A stretch of DNA of 25,587 nucleotides from a virus, in the IMG/VR virus record IMGVR_UViG_3300009164_004932, positions 1 to 25,587 of that record; one strand, 5' to 3'. The notes below the pieces were generated by a model, which worked only from the letters and a program-made list of their open reading frames with translations, had not been told where the DNA came from and ran no database searches. This document shows, piece by piece, positions 1 through 8,400 of the stretch (within the stretch, counting starts at the first letter, position 1; every line of letters begins with the position of its first letter). The position numbers and the translations under genes are program-made.

Positions 1-654
1 ACTAGGATCAGCATGAAAAAGTTTATCAACAATATATTCTTCCAAATAATATTCACCTGTTTGTTCACGTACCTTAAGCCATTCAGGATCACTTTCTGGA
101 TCAATTAGAATATCATTAACTTCCGACCACCATTTATTATAAAAGTTACTATCTTTCCGTGTAATCATAAAACCGGTATCAAAAGGATTAGTCCATCCTT
201 CTTCTAGTGTACGCTGTAGTCTTGTACTGTAATCATCATATTGTCCACAAACAACTTCACCACAATTTACTAATTCTTCAGGTAAAGGTTGTATCAGATT
301 CATATCCAAATCGATCTTAATAATTACATCAACATCTAATCGATCTTCCATTAACTTGCCAACATATGGAATATTTAAAAACCCTGAAGTAAAAGTTTCT
401 ATAATTGGATGATATTCTTCAATGTATGTAACATTCAATGCAGAAAGTTTATCTTGTGTATCTTTACTGATGGTATTGTGAGTAGGACATAATACATAAA
501 TGGGTATGTCTTTTAACCAACCACCATTTTTTCTCCAATTTTGAAAACAAATAATAGCTTCTGATTCATACAGTCTTTCAAACTGCACGATATTCATATC
601 ATTATTTAAATTTTTTCGGTCACCTTCAATGGCTGCAATCAAAGCGTATTTCAT
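1..654 (-). CDS. GT-A type glycosyltransferase, C-terminus outside window
   Basis: The frame is open from an ATG at 654 to base 1 (218 codons, no stop), so the gene is cut by the window edge. The protein begins MKYALIAAIEGDRKNL. Around residues 111-124 it has IKIDLDMNLIQPLP, in which D-L-D fits the metal/nucleotide-sugar binding DxD motif of GT-A glycosyltransferases. It is followed by an acceptor-side stretch (FDTGFMITRKDSNFYNKWW, near residue 160) that resembles small phage and bacterial GT-A proteins. The likely role is transfer of a sugar from a nucleotide-sugar donor in the host cytoplasm; the acceptor is unknown. It starts 18 bases after the stop of the preceding radical SAM gene, with a weak AGAAAG ribosome site, and so appears to be the next gene of the same transcript. 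The family is inferred from motif and length, not from a search. Confidence 0.72.
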   Translation of the reverse strand, partial: MKYALIAAIEGDRKNLNNDMNIVQFERLYESEAIICFQNWRKNGGWLKDIPIYVLCPTHNTISKDTQDKLSALNVTYIEEYHPIIETFTSGFLNIPYVGKLMEDRLDVDVIIKIDLDMNLIQPLPEELVNCGEVVCGQYDDYSTRLQRTLEEGWTNPFDTGFMITRKDSNFYNKWWSEVNDILIDPESDPEWLKVREQTGEYYLEEYIVDKLFHADPS

Positions 655-672
655 AATTAACTTTCTAAAATA

Positions 673-1584
673 TTATATTATGTATCTCAAATCTTTTTTA
701 TTACATAAGTCTATAACGGCTCTATCGCAATGTTTACATACATCATATTGCATGTTTAATATTTTATTGTAATCGCCATCCCATGGTTTACCTTTACTTG
801 CCTCTAAAAAAAGATAACATGGGTATATTTTTCCATCAATATCAACTTGTTGACTTTTGTTTTCCCAACTCATGCAATAGGCTTTACCTTTAACTGGACT
901 AGCATACTTGGCTCTAGCAAATTTATCCATATATTCATAATCAGCTATTTTTTTAGAATTGGGATGTAATTTATCTAACCGACTTGTATCCACATAATTT
1001 GATTTATCTCTTAATAAAAATGTTTCGGTCCAATACACATTACTAAATTCATTAACCATATTTTTAAATGCCGCACTATCAAAATCAACATCATTATAAT
1101 CAAAACGAATACATTGAGCATAGTCATTTTTATTTACACCACGAAATGATCTTGCATTATCGAGTATTCGTTTTAACTTAGTATTAGTCCTATACACCTC
1201 ATGTAACTCTTGTGTGCTACCACAAATACTAAAATAAACACGATCATCAGAATTCATATAGGTAGATAATTCTTTCCACCAATTTGGTTTATGAGTATCT
1301 CCATTGGTACATATTTCTATTTTAACATTACGACTTTTAATATATTGTACTAATCCAAAAAAATCTTTATATAAAGTAGGTTCACTTATCGTACCCACAA
1401 GTCTTACCCATTCTAAATCTGGAAAAGTTTCAAGTTGTTCAATAACTTCTTGTAGTGGTCTTACTTTATTTTCTGGATAGTGTTCTGTAAATGTAGTATA
1501 GTTGCGATAACAAAGTTGGCATTGAGCATTACATAAAGTTGTAAGCTCTAATTCTATATCGATAACTTTAGGTAGATTTAACAT
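673..1584 (-). CDS. Radical SAM protein with Twitch/SPASM-like C-terminus, paralogue 1 of 3
   Basis: A 303-residue radical SAM protein. The [4Fe-4S]/SAM-binding motif CxxxCxxC is C18-NAQ-C22-QL-C25, placed right after the first beta strand (IDIELELTTLC). The C-terminus has C237-x13-G-x4-C256, the CX(9-15)GX4C signature of Twitch/SPASM domains, then C283-x2-C286-x7-C294; these could hold one auxiliary cluster. It is clearly paralogous to the proteins at 2465-3379 and 3376-4290: all three share the P-L-Q-E/I-D-Q-L region, a G-x-x-SEPT-x-YK motif where many radical SAM enzymes have GGEP, and CGSTQELHE-x-YR near residue 120. Such enzymes generate a 5'-deoxyadenosyl radical and often modify peptides. 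The substrate is unknown. Its ATG lies inside the end of the upstream gene (7-base overlap), implying coupled translation. Confidence 0.88.
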   Translation of the reverse strand: MLNLPKVIDIELELTTLCNAQCQLCYRNYTTFTEHYPENKVRPLQEVIEQLETFPDLEWVRLVGTISEPTLYKDFFGLVQYIKSRNVKIEICTNGDTHKPNWWKELSTYMNSDDRVYFSICGSTQELHEVYRTNTKLKRILDNARSFRGVNKNDYAQCIRFDYNDVDFDSAAFKNMVNEFSNVYWTETFLLRDKSNYVDTSRLDKLHPNSKKIADYEYMDKFARAKYASPVKGKAYCMSWENKSQQVDIDGKIYPCYLFLEASKGKPWDGDYNKILNMQYDVCKHCDRAVIDLCNKKDLRYII

Positions 1585-2471
1585 TTATATTTTTTATAAT
1601 GTAACATAGGCCTACAGGCGCACCTATCTTTGTTGGGGCAAATTAAAAACTTGGTGTAGTCTTCCGTTTTGCTGGTCAAACCAATCTTTTCATCCGTACA
1701 TTGATTTGCAATATTACCTGCAACATCAATTTTATAAGTTAATGGTTGGCATTTATATCCATAATAACTAATGTTGTTTATGAGTATATCGTTTTCAGTT
1801 ACATACTCGACACCAGTATCCGTAACATGTTCAATTTTGGTACCAATGTTAGTTAGATATTTGTCAAAAGTTTCATAGAAACCATCTTCAACAATTCCAT
1901 CCCAAAATTCATTGTTGTTGGTTAGATTCGTGCAAAAATTTATGTTGTTATCTTCCATACCTTTTATGAAATCTAACATCTGTTGGTAGTATTTTTGTTT
2001 AGGATATAAAATTACCTCGACAAGTACCTTTGCGTGTTTGAGTTGTTCGTTTAACTTGATTATCTTATTCAATAATTTTTTACTATATTCGGCATGATAA
2101 CTTATATGGATTTCTATATTAGGTTTGTCGTATTGTAAAAAATAATCTAAATCTTTAGCAAAATTAGTAATCAAACTTATGTGTTTACAATTATCAATTT
2201 TCTGTAACTCATCTATAACATAAGGCAATTCTGGATGTAATGTGGGTTCACCACCTAAAATTTCAATTGTAAAATTAAAATCTAATTTCTTTAAACGATG
2301 CAAAACAAATTTGTATGCACTATGCGATAAACCTTGGCGATACAAATCATGATCCATCAGATTTTTGGCACAGCAATAAGTACATTTCCATTGGCAATAG
2401 TCTATGATAGACCAATAAAATGTTACCATTTCACCAAGTTTACCAGCTTCAATAATATTTTTATTTAACAT
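1578..2471 (-). CDS. Radical SAM protein with C-terminal cysteine cluster
   Basis: A 297-residue radical SAM protein, not one of the three close paralogues beside it. The SAM-cluster motif is C26-QWK-C30-TY-C33, followed by another Cys. The classical GGEPTLHPE motif (SAM amino-group contact) follows near residue 73. The C-terminus carries C-x10-G-x5-C (CQPLTYKIDVAGNIANQC), close to the CX(9-15)GX4C Twitch/SPASM pattern, then a CPNKDRCAC group and a final Cys as last residue. This suggests at least one auxiliary iron-sulfur cluster. It starts with ATG overlapping the upstream stop by 7 bases and ends inside the next gene. It sits between two members of the paralogue family, so the trio is interrupted rather than contiguous. 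Substrate unknown. Confidence 0.86.
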   Translation of the reverse strand: MLNKNIIEAGKLGEMVTFYWSIIDYCQWKCTYCCAKNLMDHDLYRQGLSHSAYKFVLHRLKKLDFNFTIEILGGEPTLHPELPYVIDELQKIDNCKHISLITNFAKDLDYFLQYDKPNIEIHISYHAEYSKKLLNKIIKLNEQLKHAKVLVEVILYPKQKYYQQMLDFIKGMEDNNINFCTNLTNNNEFWDGIVEDGFYETFDKYLTNIGTKIEHVTDTGVEYVTENDILINNISYYGYKCQPLTYKIDVAGNIANQCTDEKIGLTSKTEDYTKFLICPNKDRCACRPMLHYKKYKC

Positions 2472-3379
2472 ACAAAATCTAATCCCATTTTATCAATAAA
2501 GGTTCTTGTTCTCTTTTCACATAGAAAACAATCGGGATAGTTGAATGACAATATATCCGAATAATCAAATTCTTCATTTTGAAAATAGTCTTGTTCATTC
2601 TCCGCATGAGTGTAACAAGCACTTACTTGCCCCCATTGGTTAATGTATACTTTCTTTTGTTGCAAACTTCGACATTGTATTTCATAATTTTTACCATCAT
2701 TAGGCTTTGGTCTATTATCAAATAATTTTTTAATTGTAAGGTCTCTAACTTTTATAGGTTTGACACCAATTTCAACTTCTTTATTATAAACATTAACTCT
2801 GCGTACACCTTCTGTTTCAACTTTAAGTACATTACTGAATTGGTCAAATATGTTTTTCATACCAATACTTTCTCTATCTTCAGCATTATATTCAAATCGA
2901 ATGTGTTGTATCCAATCATTACCTAAATTGTTTTTGCGAAATGCGGCTGCATGATTTAAAATTTCTTGCAAATTGGAACCAACACGATACTTTTCGTGTA
3001 ACTCTTGTGTACTGCCACAAATAGTGAAAGCACACATACATTTCTTTGGAACTATACTGCCTAATTTTTCCCACCACTCCACATCTCGGGTATTTCCATT
3101 AGTAAAAATTTCATAGTAAATATCACGACTATTCAAATACTCTATAAATTTAATAAAATCTTTGTACATTGTAGGTTCTGAAACCGCACCTGCAATGAAG
3201 AATCTTTCGAGTCCGGTATATTGATCAAGTTGTTTAATAATATCATCAATACTACGAACATTTTTTTCTACCAAATGGTTGGCATGTTGGTAGTTACGAG
3301 TACATAATGGGCAAGAGAGATTACAGACTCCTGTTAAGTCCATTTCAATTTCTTGTATCTCTGATTTTTTAACAATCAT
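2465..3379 (-). CDS. Radical SAM protein with Twitch/SPASM-like C-terminus, paralogue 2 of 3
   Basis: A 304-residue radical SAM protein with C19-NLS-C23-PL-C26 after the strand EIEMDLTGVC. I place the start at the ATG at 3379, which overlaps the upstream stop as ATGA, rather than the in-frame GTG at 3433. The shorter form lines up with the starts of its two paralogues, while the extra 18 residues would be read through the upstream coding end. GAVSEPTMYKDF and CGSTQELHEKYRVGS are almost identical to the neighbour at 3376-4290. The C-terminus has C-x13-G-x4-C (CRSLQQKKVYINQWGQVSAC), then CFLC and a terminal Cys, again a Twitch/SPASM-like cluster. Its adjacency to paralogue 3 suggests tandem duplication. 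The enzyme type is secure; the substrate is unknown. Confidence 0.88.
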   Translation of the reverse strand: MIVKKSEIQEIEMDLTGVCNLSCPLCTRNYQHANHLVEKNVRSIDDIIKQLDQYTGLERFFIAGAVSEPTMYKDFIKFIEYLNSRDIYYEIFTNGNTRDVEWWEKLGSIVPKKCMCAFTICGSTQELHEKYRVGSNLQEILNHAAAFRKNNLGNDWIQHIRFEYNAEDRESIGMKNIFDQFSNVLKVETEGVRRVNVYNKEVEIGVKPIKVRDLTIKKLFDNRPKPNDGKNYEIQCRSLQQKKVYINQWGQVSACYTHAENEQDYFQNEEFDYSDILSFNYPDCFLCEKRTRTFIDKMGLDFVC

Positions 3380-4290
3380 CCCATTCGTTCCATACCATTG
3401 CGTTCTAACATAGTTTTGGTAAGACTTTCGCACTCATAACAAAATCTATTTTTAAATTCGTGTATCTCACTATAATCAGTATGATCGAAAGGAGTTCCTT
3501 TATACATTCTATAAAGGAAACACGGATGAATATTACCAAAATTATCAATACTTAAAAAACGCAATTCAAAACTTTTACATTTCATCTCACATTTAACACC
3601 ATCATCATATCTTTTCAATGAAGCATTTCTAATGATATTATATTTTCCACTTAATTTTGCAGGCATTTTAATATCAGTTTCACTCTTAATGATATTAAAT
3701 CTTTCTTGGTATGGTGCAGTTAAACAATAATAGATAGTGTTGAATTCTGCTTTGATTTTAGCCATTTCTTCAGATTCAAGATCATCTTCATTGTATTCAA
3801 ATTTAATTAATTGTAACCAATCATTTTTGGCACCTGAAGCTCTATAAGCACGAGCATGCCTTAATACTTCTTCTAAACTTGAACCAACACGATACTTTTC
3901 ATGTAACTCTTGAGTACTACCGCAAACAGTAAACCAAACTTTATCTGTTGGCCTTAAAATGGTACCCAACTCTGTCCACCAAGATTCTTTGTGAGTATTG
4001 GCATTGGTGTATATTTCTATTTCACAATTGCGTGAAACTAAGTATCGCATTAATGGTAGAAATTCTTTATACATCGTAGGTTCTGAAACCGCACCACTTA
4101 CGCAAACATATTGTAGATTTGGAAAAGTATCCAATTGATCTATCCATTCTTGCAATGGCCTAATATTTTTTACATTAAGATGTTTGCCGTTTTCGTAAGA
4201 ACGTGTGCAGAGTGGACAATCGAGATTACATGTTCCCGTCAGTTCCAATTCCACTTCTCTAATTTGTTCTACTGATAAACCTTTTTTCAT
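3376..4290 (-). CDS. Radical SAM protein with Twitch/SPASM-like C-terminus, paralogue 3 of 3
   Basis: A 304-residue radical SAM protein. The SAM-cluster motif is C21-NLD-C25-PL-C28. SGAVSEPTMYKEF occupies the place of the usual GGEP region, and VCGSTQELHEKYRVGSS follows. The C-terminal region contains C-x13-G-x4-C (CKSFELRFLSIDNFGNIHPC) and a CYEC pair, the same spacing as in its two paralogues. The ATG at 4290 overlaps the upstream stop as ATGA, and its own stop overlaps the next ATG the same way: hallmarks of translational coupling. The close match to the next gene suggests a recent duplication, and conservation of all cysteines suggests both copies are active. They may act on different residues of one substrate, or as partners, but this is inference. 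Confidence 0.88.
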   Translation of the reverse strand: MKKGLSVEQIREVELELTGTCNLDCPLCTRSYENGKHLNVKNIRPLQEWIDQLDTFPNLQYVCVSGAVSEPTMYKEFLPLMRYLVSRNCEIEIYTNANTHKESWWTELGTILRPTDKVWFTVCGSTQELHEKYRVGSSLEEVLRHARAYRASGAKNDWLQLIKFEYNEDDLESEEMAKIKAEFNTIYYCLTAPYQERFNIIKSETDIKMPAKLSGKYNIIRNASLKRYDDGVKCEMKCKSFELRFLSIDNFGNIHPCFLYRMYKGTPFDHTDYSEIHEFKNRFCYECESLTKTMLERNGMERMG

Positions 4291-4898
4291 AAGTATATTA
4301 TACTATCAAAATCTTTTTCTCTGATTACTCTTTTTTTAGATTCGACAGTCATCCTTTTATATTGTGTTGACAACATCTTGTGTTTCAATTTATTACTTAG
4401 TGTTACATTATTAATACCTTCTGGATTCGAAGCGGCCACCAAATTAAAAGATATGTCAGGATATTTTTTTAAGAAATTATCCAATCTATTATAATTGTTA
4501 TTGGTAATAATTAATAGGTACTCCAAATTTAAATTGGAATCAATAATGATTTTATCATCCTCTAAATCTTCCGAACAATGATATAATATAGTTTTAAATC
4601 TAGGCAACAAATCTTTATATTTTTTAATAAACAATCCGTTTGTATTAATATTGATTTCGCAACCTTTCTTCTCCAACTCATCCAAAATATATTCAATATC
4701 TTTTCTTTTCATGGTACCAACTTCACCACCACTTAATGTTACTTTATAACCAGGTATAATTTTTTCCAATTTGAATTTAACTTCATCCATGGTCAAATCT
4801 GGCCTATTGTGAGTATCAACACAACAATATTCACAATGCCAATTGCATACCCAAGTAACAACAAGTTCTATTTCATTATCAAGAGCTAGGACAGCCAT
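4287..4898 (-). CDS. Short radical SAM protein without auxiliary-cluster domain
   Basis: A 203-residue protein with the radical SAM motif C18-NWH-C22-EY-C25 (plus C26) and TLSGGEVGTM, a GGE variant, near residue 55. It then has the NINTNGLF strand typical of the family. It stops about 100 residues short of its neighbours and has no C-terminal cysteine cluster: after the N-terminal motif only scattered Cys remain. The last third is Asn/Lys-rich and basic. It may be a minimal radical SAM enzyme of the activase-like size class, a partner subunit, or a decayed copy; the intact N-terminal motifs argue against simple decay. The ATG at 4898 lies 20 bases inside the upstream gene, and the stop forms ATGA with the next start. 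Confidence 0.8.
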   Translation of the reverse strand: MAVLALDNEIELVVTWVCNWHCEYCCVDTHNRPDLTMDEVKFKLEKIIPGYKVTLSGGEVGTMKRKDIEYILDELEKKGCEININTNGLFIKKYKDLLPRFKTILYHCSEDLEDDKIIIDSNLNLEYLLIITNNNYNRLDNFLKKYPDISFNLVAASNPEGINNVTLSNKLKHKMLSTQYKRMTVESKKRVIREKDFDSIIYL

Positions 4899-5916
4899 AC
4901 CATCCTTTTCGATAAAAATTGACAGATTTTATCTTTTCACCCATCTCAGGTTTTAACTCTATTTCTTTTATTTGTTTTTCAACACCATCACATATAAAAT
5001 AGTGTTTACAATCCAAACATTCTTTCTTTTTATAATATGTCCAATTTCGTTTGCGTTCAGCTGCACTATACATTGATTTATATACATCACTTCTATACTC
5101 TACAGGATCAATTTTACCATCATAAACGGCAATATTCCAATCATATACATCATAGATATGTTGGTAATAATTACAGACATATTGCTCATATCCTTTCATA
5201 AAACAATAAGGTGTATATCTTACATTAATAATAGGTACGAAACTTTTTAATAAATCTATAGCACTATGTACATGTGGCATTACTTTACCATAATTAATAG
5301 TGTCTTGTATTCCAGCATCGTCCCAATAATTCAAGGTTAAAAAGTTAACTTCGTATGGAGTTAATTCTTTCATCAAATCGACAAATTGAGTTGATAGATT
5401 CTTATAGTTTTTATGTGTGACGGTACAATTAATACGAACTATTATGCCTAATTCATGAGCATTGTGTATGGCTTGAACTATATTTTCAAATCCTTTTCGA
5501 TGACCAACTAATGTATTGTGACTTTCTTTATCATATCCATGTACACTAAAAAGTATTTCGTCTAATCCATGTTCTTTAGATTTAACCAAAAACTGTTTAT
5601 CTGCAAACTTATAACCATTACTTAATGTACTTATCTTCAAACCTTTACTTTTACAATAGTCTAATATATCAAACCATTGTTTATGAATACTGGATTCTCC
5701 TCCAGAAAGGTCTACTTCTTTGATACCGCAATCCACAAGGTAATCAATTCGTTCTTTAATTATATTAAATTCGGTTACATCATTTAGTTGTGTTTTGTAA
5801 TAACAAAATTCACAACGATAATTACAATGTGTACCTGTATCCAACTTGGCTCGTTGGCACAAAGGTTCATCATAATCGATTTCTAATTGATGACTTAGTT
5901 CATTATATAACTTCAT
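4879..5916 (-). CDS. Radical SAM protein with partial SPASM signature
   Basis: A 345-residue radical SAM protein from the ATG at 5916. A TTG six bases further upstream is in frame, but the ATG has AGAG about 7 bases before it and is preferred. The SAM motif is C31-NYR-C35-EF-C38, preceded by an N-terminal extension of about 25 residues containing another Cys (C20). EVDLSGGESSIH (GGE motif) and FSVHGYDKESHNTLVG (strand 4 region) match the radical SAM core, as in MoaA/PqqE-type enzymes. Near the C-terminus, CLDCKHYFIC gives C-x2-C-x5-C, the first three cysteines of the SPASM signature CX2CX5CX3C, and a last Cys lies in GWYGCPSS. The start overlaps the upstream gene by 14 bases. Substrate unknown. 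Confidence 0.86.
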   Translation of the reverse strand: MKLYNELSHQLEIDYDEPLCQRAKLDTGTHCNYRCEFCYYKTQLNDVTEFNIIKERIDYLVDCGIKEVDLSGGESSIHKQWFDILDYCKSKGLKISTLSNGYKFADKQFLVKSKEHGLDEILFSVHGYDKESHNTLVGHRKGFENIVQAIHNAHELGIIVRINCTVTHKNYKNLSTQFVDLMKELTPYEVNFLTLNYWDDAGIQDTINYGKVMPHVHSAIDLLKSFVPIINVRYTPYCFMKGYEQYVCNYYQHIYDVYDWNIAVYDGKIDPVEYRSDVYKSMYSAAERKRNWTYYKKKECLDCKHYFICDGVEKQIKEIELKPEMGEKIKSVNFYRKGWYGCPSS

Positions 5917-6739
5917 TTTCAATCTCTTTATATAATTTGTCCGTTGTTTCTTTTGAATTTAAATAATTTTTCTTGGAGATATTCAGTAACTTTAATGATG
6001 TTAAAGTATGACCAACATAACAATTCTGTTCATATGAACTGCATTTGCTAGAACATATACTTTGTGAATCGTAAAATTTATACCTTAAAGGATCCTCCAT
6101 TGCATCTTTTAAAGTACCAGAATTTAAATTTGCATAAAAAATCTTTTTAGAATTGGGTAATTCTTCTCTAGTGAATATACAAAAACTTACATCACCATTT
6201 ACAAACACTTTAGGTTCTTGGTGATATTTACATTTTACGGTTTTATCTAATTGTTTATCGTTAACATGGTTTTCATCATAATCAAAAATATAACCTTGAT
6301 CACGCCTGTGTACTTCATGTGGAATACCAGCACTACTCAATTGTTTTAGTTTACGATGAAAAATTTTAAATAAAGATTTATTAGATTCGGTAAGTTCAAT
6401 AAATTTATCTAAAGTTTCTCCATAATATGAAACATTTAATTTGATATTGTTTAGTTTTAATTCCTTTAATTTATCCATATTAATTGCCGTTGCATTGGTG
6501 AACACCAAAGATTCTTTCATATGTTCATTTGCAAAACTTAAAATCTCATAGATGTTTGGATGCATGAAAGGCTCGCCTTTGCATGGCGTGAGATTTAATT
6601 TGGTAATACCTAAATCTTTGGCTTCAAGTACCACCTTTTTAAACAGTTCTAAATTCATGTAAGTAACCGATTCCAAATCTTTTGCCTTACAGAAATAGCA
6701 TTTAAAATTGCAACCTTCAATAATCTCTATAGCTAACAT
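5903..6739 (-). CDS. Radical SAM protein with Twitch/SPASM-like C-terminus
   Basis: A 278-residue radical SAM protein. The SAM-cluster motif is C10-NFK-C14-YF-C17 immediately after the first strand (LAIEIIEGC), so there is no N-terminal extension. LTPCKGEPFMHP, with KGEP in place of GGEP, follows near residue 53, then LVFTNAT and LNVSYYG core strands. The C-terminal part has C-x11-G-x4-C (CKYHQEPKVFVNGDVSFC), an exact CX(9-15)GX4C Twitch/SPASM pattern, followed by C-x3-C-x6-C (CSSKCSSYEQNC). The ATG lies 7 bases inside the upstream glycosyltransferase-like gene, linking the sugar and radical SAM parts in one transcript. It is the first of seven consecutive radical SAM genes. Substrate unknown. 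Confidence 0.86.
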   Translation of the reverse strand: MLAIEIIEGCNFKCYFCKAKDLESVTYMNLELFKKVVLEAKDLGITKLNLTPCKGEPFMHPNIYEILSFANEHMKESLVFTNATAINMDKLKELKLNNIKLNVSYYGETLDKFIELTESNKSLFKIFHRKLKQLSSAGIPHEVHRRDQGYIFDYDENHVNDKQLDKTVKCKYHQEPKVFVNGDVSFCIFTREELPNSKKIFYANLNSGTLKDAMEDPLRYKFYDSQSICSSKCSSYEQNCYVGHTLTSLKLLNISKKNYLNSKETTDKLYKEIENEVI

Positions 6740-7623
6740 ATGACACCTTTGAGTATTTCTATAATATCATCGTTATCTTTTAAATGCAAACTATCAAAAT
6801 CATTATCAATGTCCCATTTTCGCACTCGCAATCCATGATCTTCTTCCCAATAGTCAATATTATGATATATTACTTTTTTACCATAGTGTTTACATTCAGC
6901 AATAAATCTAGGACTACAATCCCATTTGCGTGGTATAGGAGTGTAAACATAGGTATTAAATTGTTCAAAGATATTATCTACTGGCGGCATTAGAAATTCT
7001 ATACCAGATACAGATTTTTGTATAGAATTAACAATAGCAATAATTTTACCATATTTGGTATAGTCAGTAAAATCTGAAATATGCCTACAATTTTTTGTTG
7101 CGTAAAGTAATACCCGATCTTTACTATCACCAATAGGTTTTAATCTATCAAATAGTATTCTTTTTTTATAATTGATACCATTGCGTTTTACAGGTTCATA
7201 AACTCTATCATCTTGTAATATGTAAACATTATCTTTATCATTATCTTTAATTTCTTTATTACCACAAGCAAAATAGAAGATGTTATTAAACAATAGAGTG
7301 ACGGATTCCATATTCACAACACCGCCATCTGTGAATAATATATTACTACCTTTAATTAAATTAGGTCTATTATTGAATACTGTATTGTCTTTAATGTTTT
7401 GCAATTCTATATCAGTAAAATTATATTTGGATTTGATACTAAGTTCAAATGTTTCCCAATCAATATCTTCACACAATAATATACCAACTTTAAAATGATT
7501 TTTTAATATATGGTAATAATCAATCACCTCATATGTGTGGCCACAAATACCATGGTTGTTATCACTCCATGAATAACTTAACCATAAATCATATTCGGAA
7601 TTGAGTTGTACTATTTTAGACAA
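6733..7623 (-). CDS. Putative GT-B-like glycosyltransferase (uncertain)
   Basis: A 296-residue protein that I can place only loosely. Its C-terminal half has WDCSPRFIAECKHYGKKVIY followed by EDHGLRVRKWDI, which resembles the acidic E-x-x-x-G-K-x-V segment of the donor-binding half of GT-B glycosyltransferases. The N-terminal half (YDLWLSYSWSDNNHGICGHTYEVIDYYHILKN, shown in part) could be the acceptor-side Rossmann domain. No signal peptide or membrane segment is visible. The only start upstream of the conserved region is a TTG at 7623, 13 bases inside the previous gene, with GGTG about 6 bases before it. It pairs with the next gene upstream, and the two may form a complex or act in sequence. 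It could also be a sugar-related protein of another kind. Confidence 0.5.
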   Translation of the reverse strand: MSKIVQLNSEYDLWLSYSWSDNNHGICGHTYEVIDYYHILKNHFKVGILLCEDIDWETFELSIKSKYNFTDIELQNIKDNTVFNNRPNLIKGSNILFTDGGVVNMESVTLLFNNIFYFACGNKEIKDNDKDNVYILQDDRVYEPVKRNGINYKKRILFDRLKPIGDSKDRVLLYATKNCRHISDFTDYTKYGKIIAIVNSIQKSVSGIEFLMPPVDNIFEQFNTYVYTPIPRKWDCSPRFIAECKHYGKKVIYHNIDYWEEDHGLRVRKWDIDNDFDSLHLKDNDDIIEILKGVIC

Positions 7624-8399
7624 GCTTGCACCATGGCATCATTTTCAGTTATGGTATAATTTTTTAAACCATTAATTAATATATCATTATAACGCAATTC
7701 TATACTATCTTGTTCATTGAATAATTTTTCTATTGTTACCGGTTTATTATAGAAAAATGATTCGGGAATAATTCGATTATTTGTATCTTGTTGAGTATGA
7801 ACATAATGTACCGCATCTATCATGTCGAACAAATTACCAAATCCGCAATCGCTTTGTTTTAATATGATTGGCCGATTAAATTTGGTTTTCCATTTTTCCA
7901 AATTTTGGCGAATGAAATTTAAATTCAAACCACTAACAAAAACACCATAACCTTTTTGTTTTAGTGGATGAAATAAATCAAAATTGAGTTTTAAAAGGCA
8001 TTCAATATCAAAAGGTTGGTAATGATATGATCCATAATAAGTTACAGATCGATCATTCTTATAACGAAAAACATCATGAGTTTCATTACTGAAACAATGC
8101 ACTTCATTAGTTAAGAATTCTTTACATTCATTAAAACTTCTAATATCTAGAATTAATGTTTTATCTAGTTTTTCTTTATATAAATCAACTAAACTAATGG
8201 GTACAATATTATCAAAAGAAGTATTATATTTGTCAGAGAATATTTTAAGTATTAACTTTAAATCTTTATCTGTAATTCCGACAATGTAAAATTTAAAGTC
8301 TTTATATTGCCGTAAAAATTTGAAGTATTCAAAACAATAAAATAAAGTTCCGTTTATCTTATGGTTGGGTTTAAACTTATATACAACTCCATATTTCAT
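7611..8399 (-). CDS. Putative GT-B-like glycosyltransferase (uncertain)
   Basis: A 262-residue protein starting at an ATG one base after the upstream stop. It begins MKYGVVYKFKPNHKINGTLF, with an alternating Rossmann-like pattern in the first 90 residues (FYIVGITDKDL, TLILDIRSF). Near residue 210 it has NNRIIPESFFYNKPVTIE, where E-x(4)-N-K-P-V resembles the E-x-x-x-x-G-K-P-V donor-binding segment of GT4-type enzymes. The C-terminus is NGLKNYTITENDAM. The likely role is cytoplasmic sugar transfer, perhaps to the tail protein encoded two genes upstream or to a host or phage glycan. It overlaps the following GT-like gene by 13 bases. No metal-binding DxD motif is visible, as expected for GT-B. 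Family-level evidence is modest. Confidence 0.5.
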   Translation of the reverse strand: MKYGVVYKFKPNHKINGTLFYCFEYFKFLRQYKDFKFYIVGITDKDLKLILKIFSDKYNTSFDNIVPISLVDLYKEKLDKTLILDIRSFNECKEFLTNEVHCFSNETHDVFRYKNDRSVTYYGSYHYQPFDIECLLKLNFDLFHPLKQKGYGVFVSGLNLNFIRQNLEKWKTKFNRPIILKQSDCGFGNLFDMIDAVHYVHTQQDTNNRIIPESFFYNKPVTIEKLFNEQDSIELRYNDILINGLKNYTITENDAMVQACLK

Positions 8400-8400
8400 T

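Noticed and set aside
3380-3433. Alternative GTG start adding 18 residues to the radical SAM protein at 2465
   Set aside because: The added part lies wholly inside the upstream gene and has no counterpart in the two paralogues. The ATG at 3379 forms an ATGA overlap.
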